Of a stretch of DNA of 64,000 nt, positions 48,301-58,399 are shown piece by piece. Positions within the stretch are counted from its first letter, which is position 1, and each line of letters starts with the position of its first letter. Location of the stretch: positions 13,156,001 to 13,220,000 of the forward strand of contig NC_071340.1 of the NCBI RefSeq assembly GCF_027744825.2, read 5' to 3'. The notes below the pieces were generated by a model. That model saw only the letters and a program-made list of their open reading frames with translations. It was not told the origin of the DNA and made no database searches. The stretch is from Synchiropus splendidus. Its lineage: Eukaryota > Chordata > Actinopteri > Syngnathiformes > Callionymidae. Both the position numbers and the translations under genes were made by a program.

Positions 48301-51300
48301 AAACAATAATATGTAAAGGGAAAACAAAGGTGTTTTACCCAGAGATGTGATGCTGAGTGTCTCACAAGACTCAAAAATCATAGAGGAGCGCTGGTCAATG
48401 TTTGCTGGTCTTCTGGGGGTGAGTTGTGGGGTGAATGACTGCCTATGCTGCAGGACAAATGACGAAAATAAACATGAGTTGAGTCACAACTGTCTGTTAT
48501 TGTCGACTAAACGGTCTTACTTACCTTTGACGGACCAGAGGGGCGAGCTGCAGCTTTGCTCTCTGGGAGGGGAATGCTGTCGACCAGCTCAAGAACACTT
48601 CGAAGTTTAACATCAGATATACGAAGGGAAAGGAGAGGTAGCTCTCCAGAAATCTTGTACCTGGCAATGTCCAGAAGAAGGAAAGTTCCAAGGTCACACA
48701 AGCAAATACTAATTTGAGTATCAAAAGGGCTGTAAATACTGGCTTTTGTGGTCACAATGTCTGAAGTGCTACCATCTATTTTTAATGAAGGGAATAACTG
48801 CTTGATGCTCACTTACTTATGTATTGATAGATTCACTTACTTTGCCATACGAGAATCTTTGACGACCATAGCCCTGCTGAACACAACTTTTAAATCCACA
48901 GGCTCCAAGATATGAAGAGGAGACTGCTTCTGTTTTCGAGCCATTTTCCAATTGCCATCTATCACATATGTAATAAATGAGCATTAGATTAAGGCCATAA
49001 ATGTGTACTTGAATGGTCAAAAGTGAAAGTTGAATTATTTGTCACCTGGTTTGCTGTAGAGGAACTGTAGGCAGCTCAGCTGAATGTCAAAGCTGTCATA
49101 TGCTCTGGACATGATGTCTTCAATATTGCTGGAGCCAGCTGACAGCTGCGGCAGATGCTTCCTGCTTTGACTGGACATCTAAGAAAGAAAAACACAAGTG
49201 TTTCAAATCCTAAATGAATTGCATTTATTTGTTGTATGCACCAAACTTTGACATGTGTATCTTCTCTAACCTGAAAGTGTCCCAGATCCAGCAACAGAAT
49301 ATTTTGAGAGCAATCATAGAAGCCGGTCTGTGGAATGATGACGTACGAGGCCATCAAGTTCACATTCAGGTCCAGAGTTTTCTGAGTCTCGATCACATAC
49401 ATCAGTCCTATAAAAAAGAAAAGGGTAAATTCCCATTTATCTCACTGCAATGACAGACAGGTCCACTTAAGTAGTGTCACTGAGAAAGGCTTATTTTTCT
49501 AGGCTTATTAATATTTGGAAGTGGAATGCCATGGCTCGATGCAAGACAAGTTCAAGTTGTCTCAATATATTTTACTGAAATATGTTCATTTTGCAATTGC
49601 CGGGCGTCATATTTATAACAACAGAAACTAATGTTACTCAAAGTAAATGTGTATAAGAACAAACACATTTTTTTCAGTCATCTGTAGTAAAATTAAAAAT
49701 AATCTCCAGTACCCTCTAAAAGGGGGTGATTTTAAAGGGGAAACAGTTCCAGTAAAATGCAACGTAAACATCAGGAGCTACACTGACGAAGTCTCCATGA
49801 AACTGGTACCCATTAGAACACGTTTTTGCACTGACCAGTGGCAGTGCGATCTCGAAACTGCTCCAGTTTCATCAGAGTGGCGTTGGTGAGCTCATCCAGC
49901 TGCAGATCATCAGGAGGCATGAAGAATGCAGACAGGCTGTTGACAGTAACCTGAACAGATACACAATCATGAATGCACATGTCGGGTCAAAGCTTGAGTT
50001 TAACATGAAGCCCGACTCACAGCATCATAGATTATTTCCAGGGGCTGTGATTCCACATGGAGGCGCTGGTTAGCACTTTCGTCCAAAGGATTGGTCTCAA
50101 ATAGAATACTTAATAGAGGAGTTCCAGTTCCTGTTGCAGCTTTTCGAGATGACAGGAGTGTAGGAGCAGGATGCCTGTTGGCCTTTCCAGTGACCTCAAA
50201 CAAAGTGAGCTCGGCTGTAATTCTGATAAGGAGAATACGAAAGTGTAGATATAGGTAAATATAGATACAAGTAAAAATATACAAAAGTACTCTGACAACT
50301 CCTTTATTAGTTTCAAAATAAACAAGTACCTGACAGCTTGGGCTCCTGGTCTCTGCGTCAGGGTGGATGTTAGTTCTCCCACAGTCAACTTTATGATCTC
50401 ATTTATGTCCTTGCTGTCCTTAATCGACACAGATAGCTTCTCCATGTGGAAGTTCACCTTCATGTCTTCAAACTAAGTAAAAAGGGCCTTGATCAACAAA
50501 TGCAATGATATGTGAAATTCTAATGCTTGATGTCTGAAAGTGTCTCACATCTTTAGGCAGGTTGGGATTGGCAGCAGTCTCACTGTATCCGATGGCAGTG
50601 TAGAGTTTGGCTTTCTCAGCAGGAGTTAAAAAATCATCAAATCCTTAAGGAAAATGAACACAATGCACACTTAAAAAACAGTTATCAGACACAGACAAGG
50701 TATCAAATGAAGTCAAGCCGTGATGGATTTCCCTTGTACAGAACACGATATTAAGACTCAGATGACATGAATGATTTCTGCATCAACAATGATATATGTA
50801 AACAAGCATGTATTCATATGTCCAACCTCCAGACTTCACTTCAGTTGCTTGTGGTTCAGCCTCTCCTCCCCAGTTCCACATCCAGCTCAGCCATCCTTGA
50901 GACTCCTCTTCTTCCATCTTGAGTCCAGGACGGTAGATACGTAGACCTGCCTTGCTCGCCTAAACATAAATATGATAAATATAATAACAAAAATATACTT
51001 AAAAAATAGGCTAGTGGTGTTCATTTTATAACTGAATTTATTTAAATGAATTCCTAGGATATAGAACAGACATCTTACCTCAACCTCAGCTTGCTGTCTG
51101 GCCAAAGTGATGTTAAAAATGTCTAAGGTCCTCTCAGGCTCCTGTCAAAAGAAAGACAAGGAAACTTCACAATCGTGCCATCTTAATAAAGAAATACTTG
51201 TGAACAACTTTTGTTATTTTTACGTCAAACAAAAATGGCAACGATAAAAAAAAACAGATATCATCTGAAAATGGACAATGCCTGAATAACCCTCAAAAAC

Positions 51301-54300
51301 TAAATAACTTTTATTAATACTAATCAATAGACTCTTTCCATGATCCTTGTTTCTTCTTTAATTTTGCTAGTTTTGTTTTTTTCTTGATGTTCTTACTATA
51401 TTCAGTTAAATCAATAAGAAAAGGGAGGGAGATAACAAAAACAAAAATAGGGATATTTGTTCAGAATATGCTGACAGGTCTAACAGAAAAAAAACAAACA
51501 TGCGACTAATTCAATTTTTTTAACCAAATAATTCAATTATCCCTTCCACACTCTTCCATTCTCATTGCCTATCATCAGTCATATGATTTCAATATGCTTT
51601 ATGTACACTGTACTTACAAAAACAGGCTCAAGTCAAAATAAAAATCACTGAGATTAGAAGAAAATGCCGGTTAAAACTCATGTAGCAAAGTGTTACTGAG
51701 TAAATAACCAGCAGGCTACTAATACAAGCATCACAGGATCCAACATTGAAAGACTTATGGAGCAAATATTAGGCATCAGCAGTCTAACCTGAAGGTCCTT
51801 CAGAAGCTGCTCGCTGGGTTTTTTTGAGGTGATTTTGGCCTTGTAGAGCTCCCTGTACTGTTTCACCATTTGCCTGTGGCGACGTATGTGATGCCAGGAC
51901 CACATGTGGAGTCGAGGCTTTACATCTACCTCCAATATACCTGTGATTACATACTTCCACCTGGATACAGCAAAATGGTCAAAGTGAGGCGGAGAAAAGA
52001 CATCATGTACACATATGCTGTATATTAAGAAGACAACTGTATGATTCAGTGACCTATTTTTGAACATATTTGGTCAGGTGTCGACAGAAGTAAATCATAT
52101 TTTGTTTACTACTCACCACCACAATACCAAACTATTACAGACTAACCTCTTGGTTTCCGTCTACACTGTTACTATGCTAGTGCACTACGGTCATACAATA
52201 ACGTTTGATCATGAATTCATATTTGTAATAGACATAGGAAATCCAACATCCAACAACAACCATCTCATTACTTCAGACTGTGTATGTACATGTAAAGACA
52301 GGAAAACATTACCATATGTAAGCATTTCTGTGAACTTGAACCATTGGTCTGTACTTCCTGTATGGCAGGTTACGTGACATCATATCCACTGAACCAAGCA
52401 GCTCCAGGACGCTGATGTACTGAGGAGGCAGGTGGATGGACATTCAGGTTCATCAGGTAACACAAATACAAAGAAATCCAAAAAGAAATGTGGTATTTTA
52501 CCTGAGGTCTATTAAGCTCTATGGCCACCTCACTCAGATTGACCATGAGATCAACTTTAGGAGACGAGAAGTCCACATCCGACCTCGGGTTCATGCGCAG
52601 TTTAGCATCTGCTGAGATGGGTCGCAGGACTGTGTACAAAATATTGTTTAGATAAAACTCATGAAAGAGCATTTATCAAATTTGTATTCATTAATTGAAT
52701 TATTTATACATTTCCTTATTTTTATGAAATATGTAGACAGTAAAAAAAATCTTCTGTCATCTCAACATTGATATTTTACCTCACATAGTGTCAAGGCTTT
52801 TACACTTACTGAAATCGTGGCTGATGGGACCATAGCTGTGAGTCTCCATGCTGCTTTTGAGTAATTGCTGTAAAAAATGTATGAATCGTTTCTTATTAAT
52901 CAGAATATAGCTTCTCTAGTTCAAACACGGGGCACGATTGTATTCTACAGATACTAAAGAGGAAGAAATCATGTCATCTAGTTACCTTCAAAATAACACA
53001 TCATAGCATTTTGAAGTAAATAAGCAGCCATATGGATTTATCTTCTCTGCAGGGATGAGGGAAATGACATGGCGATAAGGAACAACTCACCAAGGCCTCA
53101 TCTGAGCTGTGATTGGAGAAGAGGACCGAGTTGACATTCCAGTAGGCAAACAAGTTGTCTAATTGAACCAACTGAGAGGAAGGAAAGCACAGAGCAATTA
53201 GAGGCTTGCATATGCACACGCAAAACATTGCAGTGGATCTACAATGACTTCTGAGGCAGAAAAATGTAGGCTGACATGGTTGACATCACAAAGCAAGCAG
53301 GCAGGAATTTAGTCTGTGGCAAATCTACTCTATCGTGACTGAACCTTTGTGTATCACTTCAGAATTTCCCTCACTTGCTGTAAGAACAAGCAATAATTGT
53401 ACTGCAATGACTAAGCAGAATGCATGAGTAAGAAATGCACAATGAAATCTCTACCTTGAAAAACAACTTTGCATTCTCATCCAAGAGACTGGGATTCCAG
53501 TTCTTGTCAGACGTCTGAAAAAGAAGCAAGAAAAGTGGTTAATCTTGACCATCATTGGTACAAAATAGCTGACCATATGTTCATTACCTGAAGGCTGAGG
53601 TTTTTAAGTGAGGCCCCAAATGACAAAGGGCAGTTTGGGTTTGTGATCTGTGGTACAAAAACAATAAGGTTGTTAAAAGGCATTTTTAACATGGCAAAAT
53701 ATTTCAGTTAAAATCATTATTTTTTACTTAATGGAAACTATTCTAAATAGATCTACACCGTTAGGGAGAGAGCAATATATAACAAAAAGAAATAAGTTTG
53801 GGTTTGAATACTCACATCATCTTCATAGCGGACATGAATGTTGGAAATCTTGACCTGCAGATTTTTGATGACCTGAGTGACAAGCTTTTCCACAAAGGTG
53901 TCCTGTTTTTCAAGCTTTGGATTTTCTATAAAGCACCACAAATTTGGCATTAGGTTTTCAAGGCACTCATCTAATTCCTATTTGTAAATAACTGATTTCA
54001 CTGACTTCACATAGGTTAGGGATCAACAGCACATGACAACAGTTTGGAGGGATTGTGATAACCAAACCCACATATTTTTATCCTTAACTATCACTTCATA
54101 GAATGATTACAATTCAAACTTTTGTGACATTTTCAACATTACAGATTGTTTTTAAAAGTCTTTGATCTTAATCGTGACTCTACAAACGCTGTAGATGAGA
54201 GCAAAGTTAATGTTTATGACTGTAAACACACCTCAAAAGCTAATATCTTCAGAAGCAGAGCACGGGTTCCTCAACTTGTTTGTTCCAGAAATTAATTTCG

Positions 54301-56250
54301 CTGACTGTTTAACCTGCAGTCTAACCAAACATGCAATCACTAGATTTCAGAGAGTGACCTATATACCACAAAGGCTGTAATAAAACAATGACAACAACTC
54401 CACAGAATCCACAGAGCTCCTATGACAATCCAACCTTGCTCATATGCCTTTAGCTTCGTGTCCTCTATACGCTGCAGTTCTCTTTGTCGAGCCTCCTGAA
54501 GCTGCCTCTCTTCCTTTACCGCATCATATTTGATACCTGGAAAGAATGATGTTGGTCATTATCATTTGTAATTACAGTTTATAGCACATTAATGCATTTA
54601 CAGTCTTCAACTTGTGTGTTTGTTTGACAGACATGCACTTAAGAATCATGAATAAGTGAAGAGATACCCATTACCAGAAGTATAATTTGCTGTGCACTCT
54701 ACTCAAAAGAATCACTCGCAAAACAAAACTTGAAATTGGTTGGATTGATGGAGGATTATTACAACTGTTGTCGCTCAGATGAAAGATATTAAATATTAGT
54801 TAAGATTTTTCAAATCGCTGAAGAATTTAAGAAAGGCAATAGGAGGTAGTATTTCTTTTATTCAGAAGACCTTTTGTGAAATTTAGACATTTAGAAATTT
54901 TAACATTGCGGAAAATACAAATTCTCACATGAATATTCTTCTTATAGTGCATTCGAATCTACAAAAACAATATCTCCTCAAGTATACAGATGGATTAAAA
55001 GAAATTGGCGGAAATATTCACTAAATAATGTATGGTGGTATGGATGAATAGTCAGGTAACATCAAATCCAGCTTAAATGAATTACAATAAATAACTTCTA
55101 TCAAGGCCACATGTCCAATTTTGTCTCAATATTTAAACATATATTTGCTGTTTGCTATTCTGCATAACTGCACCACTTGGTTTATAAAAACTCACTGAAT
55201 CATTGTAACTATGGCCAAACAACGCCAAAAAAACAATTGGAAAACTCTTCTTACTAGCTGTTGGGACGATAAGCAAATAGACACCATCCAGTGTTGCCTC
55301 CACTGATTGTGTGTAAAGATTTTTCCATGGAATCTTTAACTCCAGTCGACCTGTGCCAACAAACACATATTTGAGAACAGTCCAGGTAAACAACAATCCT
55401 TGGTAAAATAAATAAGGTCGCAGGCTTGTACCTATATGTCCAGCTCTGACTTTGAAAGGGATGTCAAGCTGACTCTGCATGAAGAAAAACAGATGTTGTT
55501 CTTGCAAACTTTACATCCACACGCATTTAAAGCAAGACTTACCAAAGCATTCTCCTTTATTTCAAGGTTTTTAAGAACAGCGTCGCCTGTGAAGGATTGA
55601 AATCCACAGAAATACTTGTAATATACAATCTAATCAGACAGATACTGTGGGTGCAGAATGTCATGAGAAACGGCCAGATAACTTATATTATGAAAACCAA
55701 ATTCAGAAATTATCATCTCTTGACACAGACACATTGTAATTCAGGGTGTTTGTGTGAAACAAGACACACGGGTTAATCTCCCCAGCAAGACGTGGCATGT
55801 TTATCGGGACAGTCTCAATGATAATCCCTAGTTTTAACGACATTATAGAGTCGCGCGATCGCGGTACTGTTCAACATAGGTGAGCAGTAAGTTTGATGTG
55901 TCAAAAGGGAGTGACTCGTAGCTGCAGGCAGTTCCTCAGAAAACTTACATGAAGGCAAAGACAGCTTTGCTTTCGCTTCCATACTAAGTAAGACCTGAGT
56001 GCCGCCACTTCAACTGAACCATGGGTGTTACTTGAAGCCCACGGAAACTGACACTGACAGCTGAGTGGGTCTCCACACGCTGCAGCTAACTGCTACTGAC
56101 ACGTACTAGCCAGCTAGCCGCTAACGCACAACAAGCACAAGTGAAGTTACCTCCCCATATGCCGAGCTTCAGCTGGGAGCTGTCAAGGTTGACGACGTAG
56201 TCCCCCAAAAACCTGTTGAGGACGTCGACTACCACGCTCTCGAAAACCAT
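30302..56250 (-). CDS. vps13a: Vacuolar protein sorting-associated protein 13A / chorein (complete, 75 traced exons)
   Basis: Start codon 56250-56248, stop 30304-30302, both minus strand. I traced 75 exons by protein continuity and splice sites; they total 9735 nt (a multiple of three), 3244 residues, against 3174 in human VPS13A. The exon coordinates are given in the seven block entries. The N-terminus [20 protein letters not shown] is the Chorein_N domain. An FFAT-type motif ([12 protein letters not shown], about residue 851) should bind ER VAP proteins. The VAB region, ATG2_C-like segment and C-terminal PH-like domain follow in family order. The protein is a rod-like bridge that moves phospholipids between ER and mitochondria, lipid droplets or plasma membrane (with XK). 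Human loss causes chorea-acanthocytosis. All introns are GT-AG except one GC-AG. VPS13C was considered, but the FFDAPSSP motif, the C-terminus and the gna14/gnaq neighbourhood fit VPS13A. Confidence 0.95.
30690..30918 (+). repeat. About 230-nt purine-rich (GA/GAA) tract in a vps13a intron
   Basis: The plus strand is very nearly all A and G with AAG/GAG/GGA periodicity. In the vps13a pre-mRNA this reads as a long polypyrimidine tract, within the intron between exons 73 and 74. The apparent lysine/glutamate-rich reading frame over it is a composition artefact. Confidence 0.8.
32415..32955. mobile_element. About 540-bp non-autonomous DNA transposon with terminal inverted repeats, in a vps13a intron
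   Basis: The left end TACCGTAATTTCTAGACTAT and the right end (reverse complement TACCGTAATTTCTGGACAAT) match at 17 of 20 positions. The interior has no coding capacity. The outermost TA could be a target duplication. Similar ends (CCGTAATTTCNGGACTAT) belong to a common fish miniature element. It sits in the intron between exons 70 and 71. Confidence 0.65.
34879..37403 (-). other. vps13a: vps13a block F: exons 56-65 (about residues 2541-2920)
   Basis: Exons: 37403-37346, 36949-36778, 36641-36488, 36387-36241, 36141-36060, 35976-35907, 35844-35730, 35650-35537, 35182-35037, 34960-34879. Markers: [123 protein letters not shown]. The segment leads into the ATG2_C-like domain. Confidence 0.92.
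38521..38538. promoter_or_regulatory. CTCF-like motif in the long vps13a intron
   Basis: CACCACTAGGTGGTAGTG fits the CTCF core CCAC-AG-GGTGG-type consensus with one departure. It lies about 125 bp downstream, in the direction of transcription, of the candidate cassette exon. Confidence 0.3.
38663..38731 (-). CDS. vps13a: Candidate 69-nt cassette exon of vps13a
   Basis: On the minus strand, TTGTGGGTCATGCAG precedes the segment and GTAGAAA follows it. The 69 nt (23 codons) are open and enter and leave in the same phase as the junction between exons 54 (ends at 39629) and 55 (begins at 37786). Inclusion would add a 23-residue acidic insert (with [16 protein letters not shown]) after about residue 2496 without shifting the frame. 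GC content is higher than in the surrounding intron. The human VPS13A protein as I know it has no equivalent insert, so this may be lineage-specific or alternative. The acceptor pyrimidine tract is adequate. Confidence 0.55.
41903..45534 (-). other. vps13a: vps13a block D: exons 34-47 (about residues 1305-2077)
   Basis: Exons: 45534-45387, 45289-45121, 45033-44912, 44781-44612, 44526-44270, 44115-43940, 43861-43718, 43557-43348, 43275-43132, 43025-42924, 42851-42699, 42628-42370, 42247-42087, 42006-41903. Markers: [86 protein letters not shown]. The acceptor of exon 39 is a tandem NAGNAG; the shorter form was used in the count. The late part begins the VAB (adaptor-binding) region. Confidence 0.9.
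45622..48660 (-). other. vps13a: vps13a block C: exons 23-33, FFAT motif (about residues 768-1304)
   Basis: Exons: 48660-48525, 48447-48339, 48271-48096, 47959-47803, 47716-47637, 47559-47500, 47193-46998, 46915-46799, 46635-46532, 46458-46291, 45929-45622. Exon 25 carries the acidic-tract-plus-FFDA FFAT-type motif. Exon 29 encodes an acidic and lysine-rich low-complexity linker ([15 protein letters not shown]). [14 protein letters not shown] and [15 protein letters not shown] are conserved VPS13 repeats. Exon 33 ends with a GC rather than GT donor. Confidence 0.9.
46160..46245 (+). repeat. Fragment of a dispersed fish repeat in a vps13a intron
   Basis: AAGGTCAAGTTTATTTATAAAGCACATTTC, followed by a CAAAGTTGACAAAGTAACAGTAAGAAAAA-type A-rich tail, resembles the frequent teleost sequence (CAAGTTTATTTATATAGCACATTT ... 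CAAAGTGCTTTACA). It lies between exons 32 and 33. Confidence 0.45.
48841..52629 (-). other. vps13a: vps13a block B: exons 11-22 (about residues 252-767)
   Basis: Exons: 52629-52502, 52419-52313, 51960-51789, 51141-51079, 50959-50827, 50643-50549, 50472-50330, 50222-50021, 49950-49836, 49407-49271, 49178-49046, 48958-48841. Conserved markers: [26 protein letters not shown] (its first Trp codon is split by a splice junction), [60 protein letters not shown]. These make up the extended groove of repeated beta-sheet modules. Confidence 0.9.
52810..56250 (-). other. vps13a: vps13a block A: exons 1-10, Chorein_N domain (residues 1-251)
   Basis: Exons: 56250-56151, 55586-55543, 55474-55432, 55350-55255, 54536-54435, 53925-53816, 53648-53589, 53514-53455, 53171-53091, 52867-52810. 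They encode the highly conserved lipid-transfer entry end: [26 protein letters not shown] and [20 protein letters not shown] are near-identical to human. A charged helix rich in E, R, K and Q (exon 5) resembles the human coiled segment. Confidence 0.93.
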
Positions 56251-56410
56251 CTCGACTTCTCATCTATCTGTTCATGTTTACATTCGGGGGTCGAGTTTTC
56301 TTCAGCGTCAGATCGGGACGTCCTGCGAGGGGCGGAGTCATGACGTCACCAGAGACGTTATCACCATGACGTTCTTTTTTCTTATTTTTGTAACGTTGAA
56401 TTTCTTCGAT
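56251..56410 (-). promoter_or_regulatory. vps13a: vps13a promoter with perfect CRE and GC box
   Basis: A perfect palindromic CRE, TGACGTCA, lies at 56341-56348, about 90 bp upstream of the vps13a ATG. A GC box (GGGGCGG) is at 56330-56336. CG dinucleotides are frequent from about 56130 to 56350, in contrast to the flanks, so this is the likely core promoter and 5' UTR. Confidence 0.5.
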
Positions 56411-57157
56411 ACACTGTAGGCTGAGATTTGCGGCTTAGTTCGGGTGCTTCACCGATACTGGAACAGATAGTGGCTTTAGAAAGAATACATACTTTATTTC
56501 GGAGGAATAAACACACAAATTCAATTCCAGTATTTGACATTTCCATTTACTGCAGACAAATAATAACACGAATAGTCATGTGAAATATATCAAGGGTGTG
56601 AGTAGGGTGTAAAATACCATGACACACTTAATACATTTTTCAAATACATGTCAAAGTCAAGGCTTGGGAGCCAAATCCTTACGGCACTAGAAAGAAAGAA
56701 AAGAAAAAATACAGAGATAGATAGATAGATGGTCTAACAAAAAATGAGTTAGAAAATAAAACACAATAAGATGGTTATTACATGAAAATGTAAATTATTT
56801 ATTTATTTATTTTATGGCCCGTGGGCTACTCCATTGGTCTCTGCAGGCTACCTGGGACCATGTTGGTGACCCCTGAATTAGACCGCTCAATCAAACACTG
56901 GGAGGCAACCAGAGTGCCCGGAGGAAACCCATGCAAGCGAGGAGATCATATAAATAAGAAATTACTGGAAGGTGTGGTATAGGATGTCTTCAATATGCAA
57001 GTTAACGGTCATGGCTCATTGAATACGACAATAAAAATGTGGAAATTATAGGGTCATGCCTAGGCCCAGTCATTCCAAAACGACTATGACAATTCATTCG
57101 TTTTTAACAATACTTCCCATCTGAATGAATATCAAAAGCTGAGAAACTACTTTCAGG
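56411..57157 (-). other. C2CD4-family gene 3' UTR and gap to vps13a
   Basis: Minus-strand AATAAA hexamers occur at 56493-56498 and several times in the TTTATTTATT run near 56797-56813. Either would end the C2CD4-family transcript only a few hundred bases from the vps13a start. A small degraded piece of the fish repeat seen at 12780-13045 is at about 56880-56945 (GTGCCCGGAGGAAACCCATGC). Confidence 0.45.
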
Positions 57158-58231
57158 TCATGTTTTCTCGTGTGGCTCATTTCTCAGAGGAAGCAGTTGA
57201 CAGAGTGGTTTGCTGACCACTCCAATCACTGTCGCCCTTCTCAGAGCGCCGGCTGTTGATTTATCCATCACTTTCAAGCGCAGCTTCAGCTGCTGCAGAT
57301 CCTCCTGACTCAGCTCTGTGAAGAAGAAATCTTCATTGAAAATCAGGCGACGGCAGTTCTTGACTGTGGCGCTCTGCTGTTGCTGCAGCTTTCCTGGTGT
57401 CAAACTCACACTCACTGCACAATTGAGACTCGGTGGACTGCTATCATCTCGCAGGCCTTCCACCGACACCACACGGATCCTGATCGTGCAGAGAGACAAA
57501 GAGGCGAAATGCTCTGCTGAGAGACAAACTTTACCACGGCCTTGCAATGGTAGTACATGCTCCTTCTGCAGCCTCTCCTGGCACTGGAGGACGTCCAGAG
57601 GGAAAGCAAGTGGAGGAGCTAAGGTGAATGAGTCTTGTAGGCTTGGTGGGCTGCTGATAGAAGTTGTCAGACTTGTATCCCGGCTCTGCCACCTACCTTT
57701 ACCCTCAATGAGTGAAGGACAAGACACCGCACCTTTCAGAGGGGGGGCAGATGGGCTGAAGTGGGAGGAGTTTGAGAGAAGAGAAAAACCTGAGGTGGTC
57801 TTGCACTGATTTATCTCTGATGTGTCTCTATCAAATATGTAAGTTGGGCTCCTGATGTGGAACAAAGACTCTTTCCTTCGAGTGTTTGGGCTCTCGGAGA
57901 TTCCAGCTAAGCCATAGGCCTCTGCACAAAAAGGTAAAGGTTTCTTCACAGTCTTGACACCAATCACATGTTGCTCCTTGCTCTTTAGCTGCATTGTACC
58001 TCCTGAATGGTTTGCGGAACAAGTTTGGGCCAACATTTCTCCCTCTCCTATAAGAGTGCTCCTCTTGTAGAGCCTCGGGGGCAGTGAGAACTCTGGGATT
58101 CTGTCGGGAGTGATGACATTGTTGTGCAGCTTGTCCCTGGCACAGGTGTCTTCTGCAGTCCTCCCCTTGTAGTGATTTAGCTCCAGAGGAATGTTCTCCA
58201 TGCTGCTCTTTATCTTATCAAGGACCCACAT
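57158..58231 (-). CDS. C2 calcium-dependent domain-containing 4 family protein (single coding exon)
   Basis: One open frame of 357 residues on the minus strand. It begins MWVLDKIKSSMENIPLEL, followed by NNVITPDRIPEFSLPPRL, matching the family's N-terminal (N)VLTPDRIPEF-PPRL motif. ISESPNTRRKESLFH (about residues 112-126) corresponds to the family's AESPHTRRKESLFH signature. The C-terminal C2-like domain (about 245-350) contains VSVSLTPGKLQQQQSATVKNCRR and FNEDFFFTELS, near-identical in plan to C2CD4C. Human C2CD4A/B are nuclear or cytoplasmic, inflammation-linked and tied to islet function; the exact paralogue here is not certain, so no symbol is given. The middle is Ser/Pro-rich and presumably disordered. 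A 90-bp intron (58288-58377, GTGAGT...TTAG) probably splits the 5' UTR. Confidence 0.88.
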   Translation of the reverse strand: MWVLDKIKSSMENIPLELNHYKGRTAEDTCARDKLHNNVITPDRIPEFSLPPRLYKRSTLIGEGEMLAQTCSANHSGGTMQLKSKEQHVIGVKTVKKPLPFCAEAYGLAGISESPNTRRKESLFHIRSPTYIFDRDTSEINQCKTTSGFSLLSNSSHFSPSAPPLKGAVSCPSLIEGKGRWQSRDTSLTTSISSPPSLQDSFTLAPPLAFPLDVLQCQERLQKEHVLPLQGRGKVCLSAEHFASLSLCTIRIRVVSVEGLRDDSSPPSLNCAVSVSLTPGKLQQQQSATVKNCRRLIFNEDFFFTELSQEDLQQLKLRLKVMDKSTAGALRRATVIGVVSKPLCQLLPLRNEPHEKT

Positions 58232-58287
58232 CCTAATGCTGAAGTTTAAGCTCCTCGTTCAGTGATACAAACTTTGTTCTTCTGCAG

Positions 58288-58377
58288 CTAAGTAAACGAA
58301 TAGGGAGAATCAAACACTCAATTAAACACACATACAAAAGGCCATGTTATTGATTCCAAGCTGCCGTATGTACTCAC
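58288..58377 (-). other. Predicted 5'-UTR intron of the C2CD4-family gene
   Basis: The minus strand reads CCACAGGCG|GTGAGTACA at the left exon and CGTTTACTTAG|CTGCAGAAG at the right, both good consensus sites. This 90-bp intron lies 57 bp before the start codon. C2CD4 genes typically have an untranslated first exon. Confidence 0.5.
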
Positions 58378-58399
58378 CGCCTGTGGTTGGAGACGTATC

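Noticed and set aside
30302..56250. Assignment of the large minus-strand gene to vps13c instead of vps13a
   Set aside because: The [12 protein letters not shown] context, the C-terminal PH-like sequence and the gnaq/gna14 neighbours all fit VPS13A.
57318..57809. 163-codon plus-strand frame overlapping the C2CD4-family gene
   Set aside because: It is antisense to a frame with clear family motifs, so it is a shadow of that gene.
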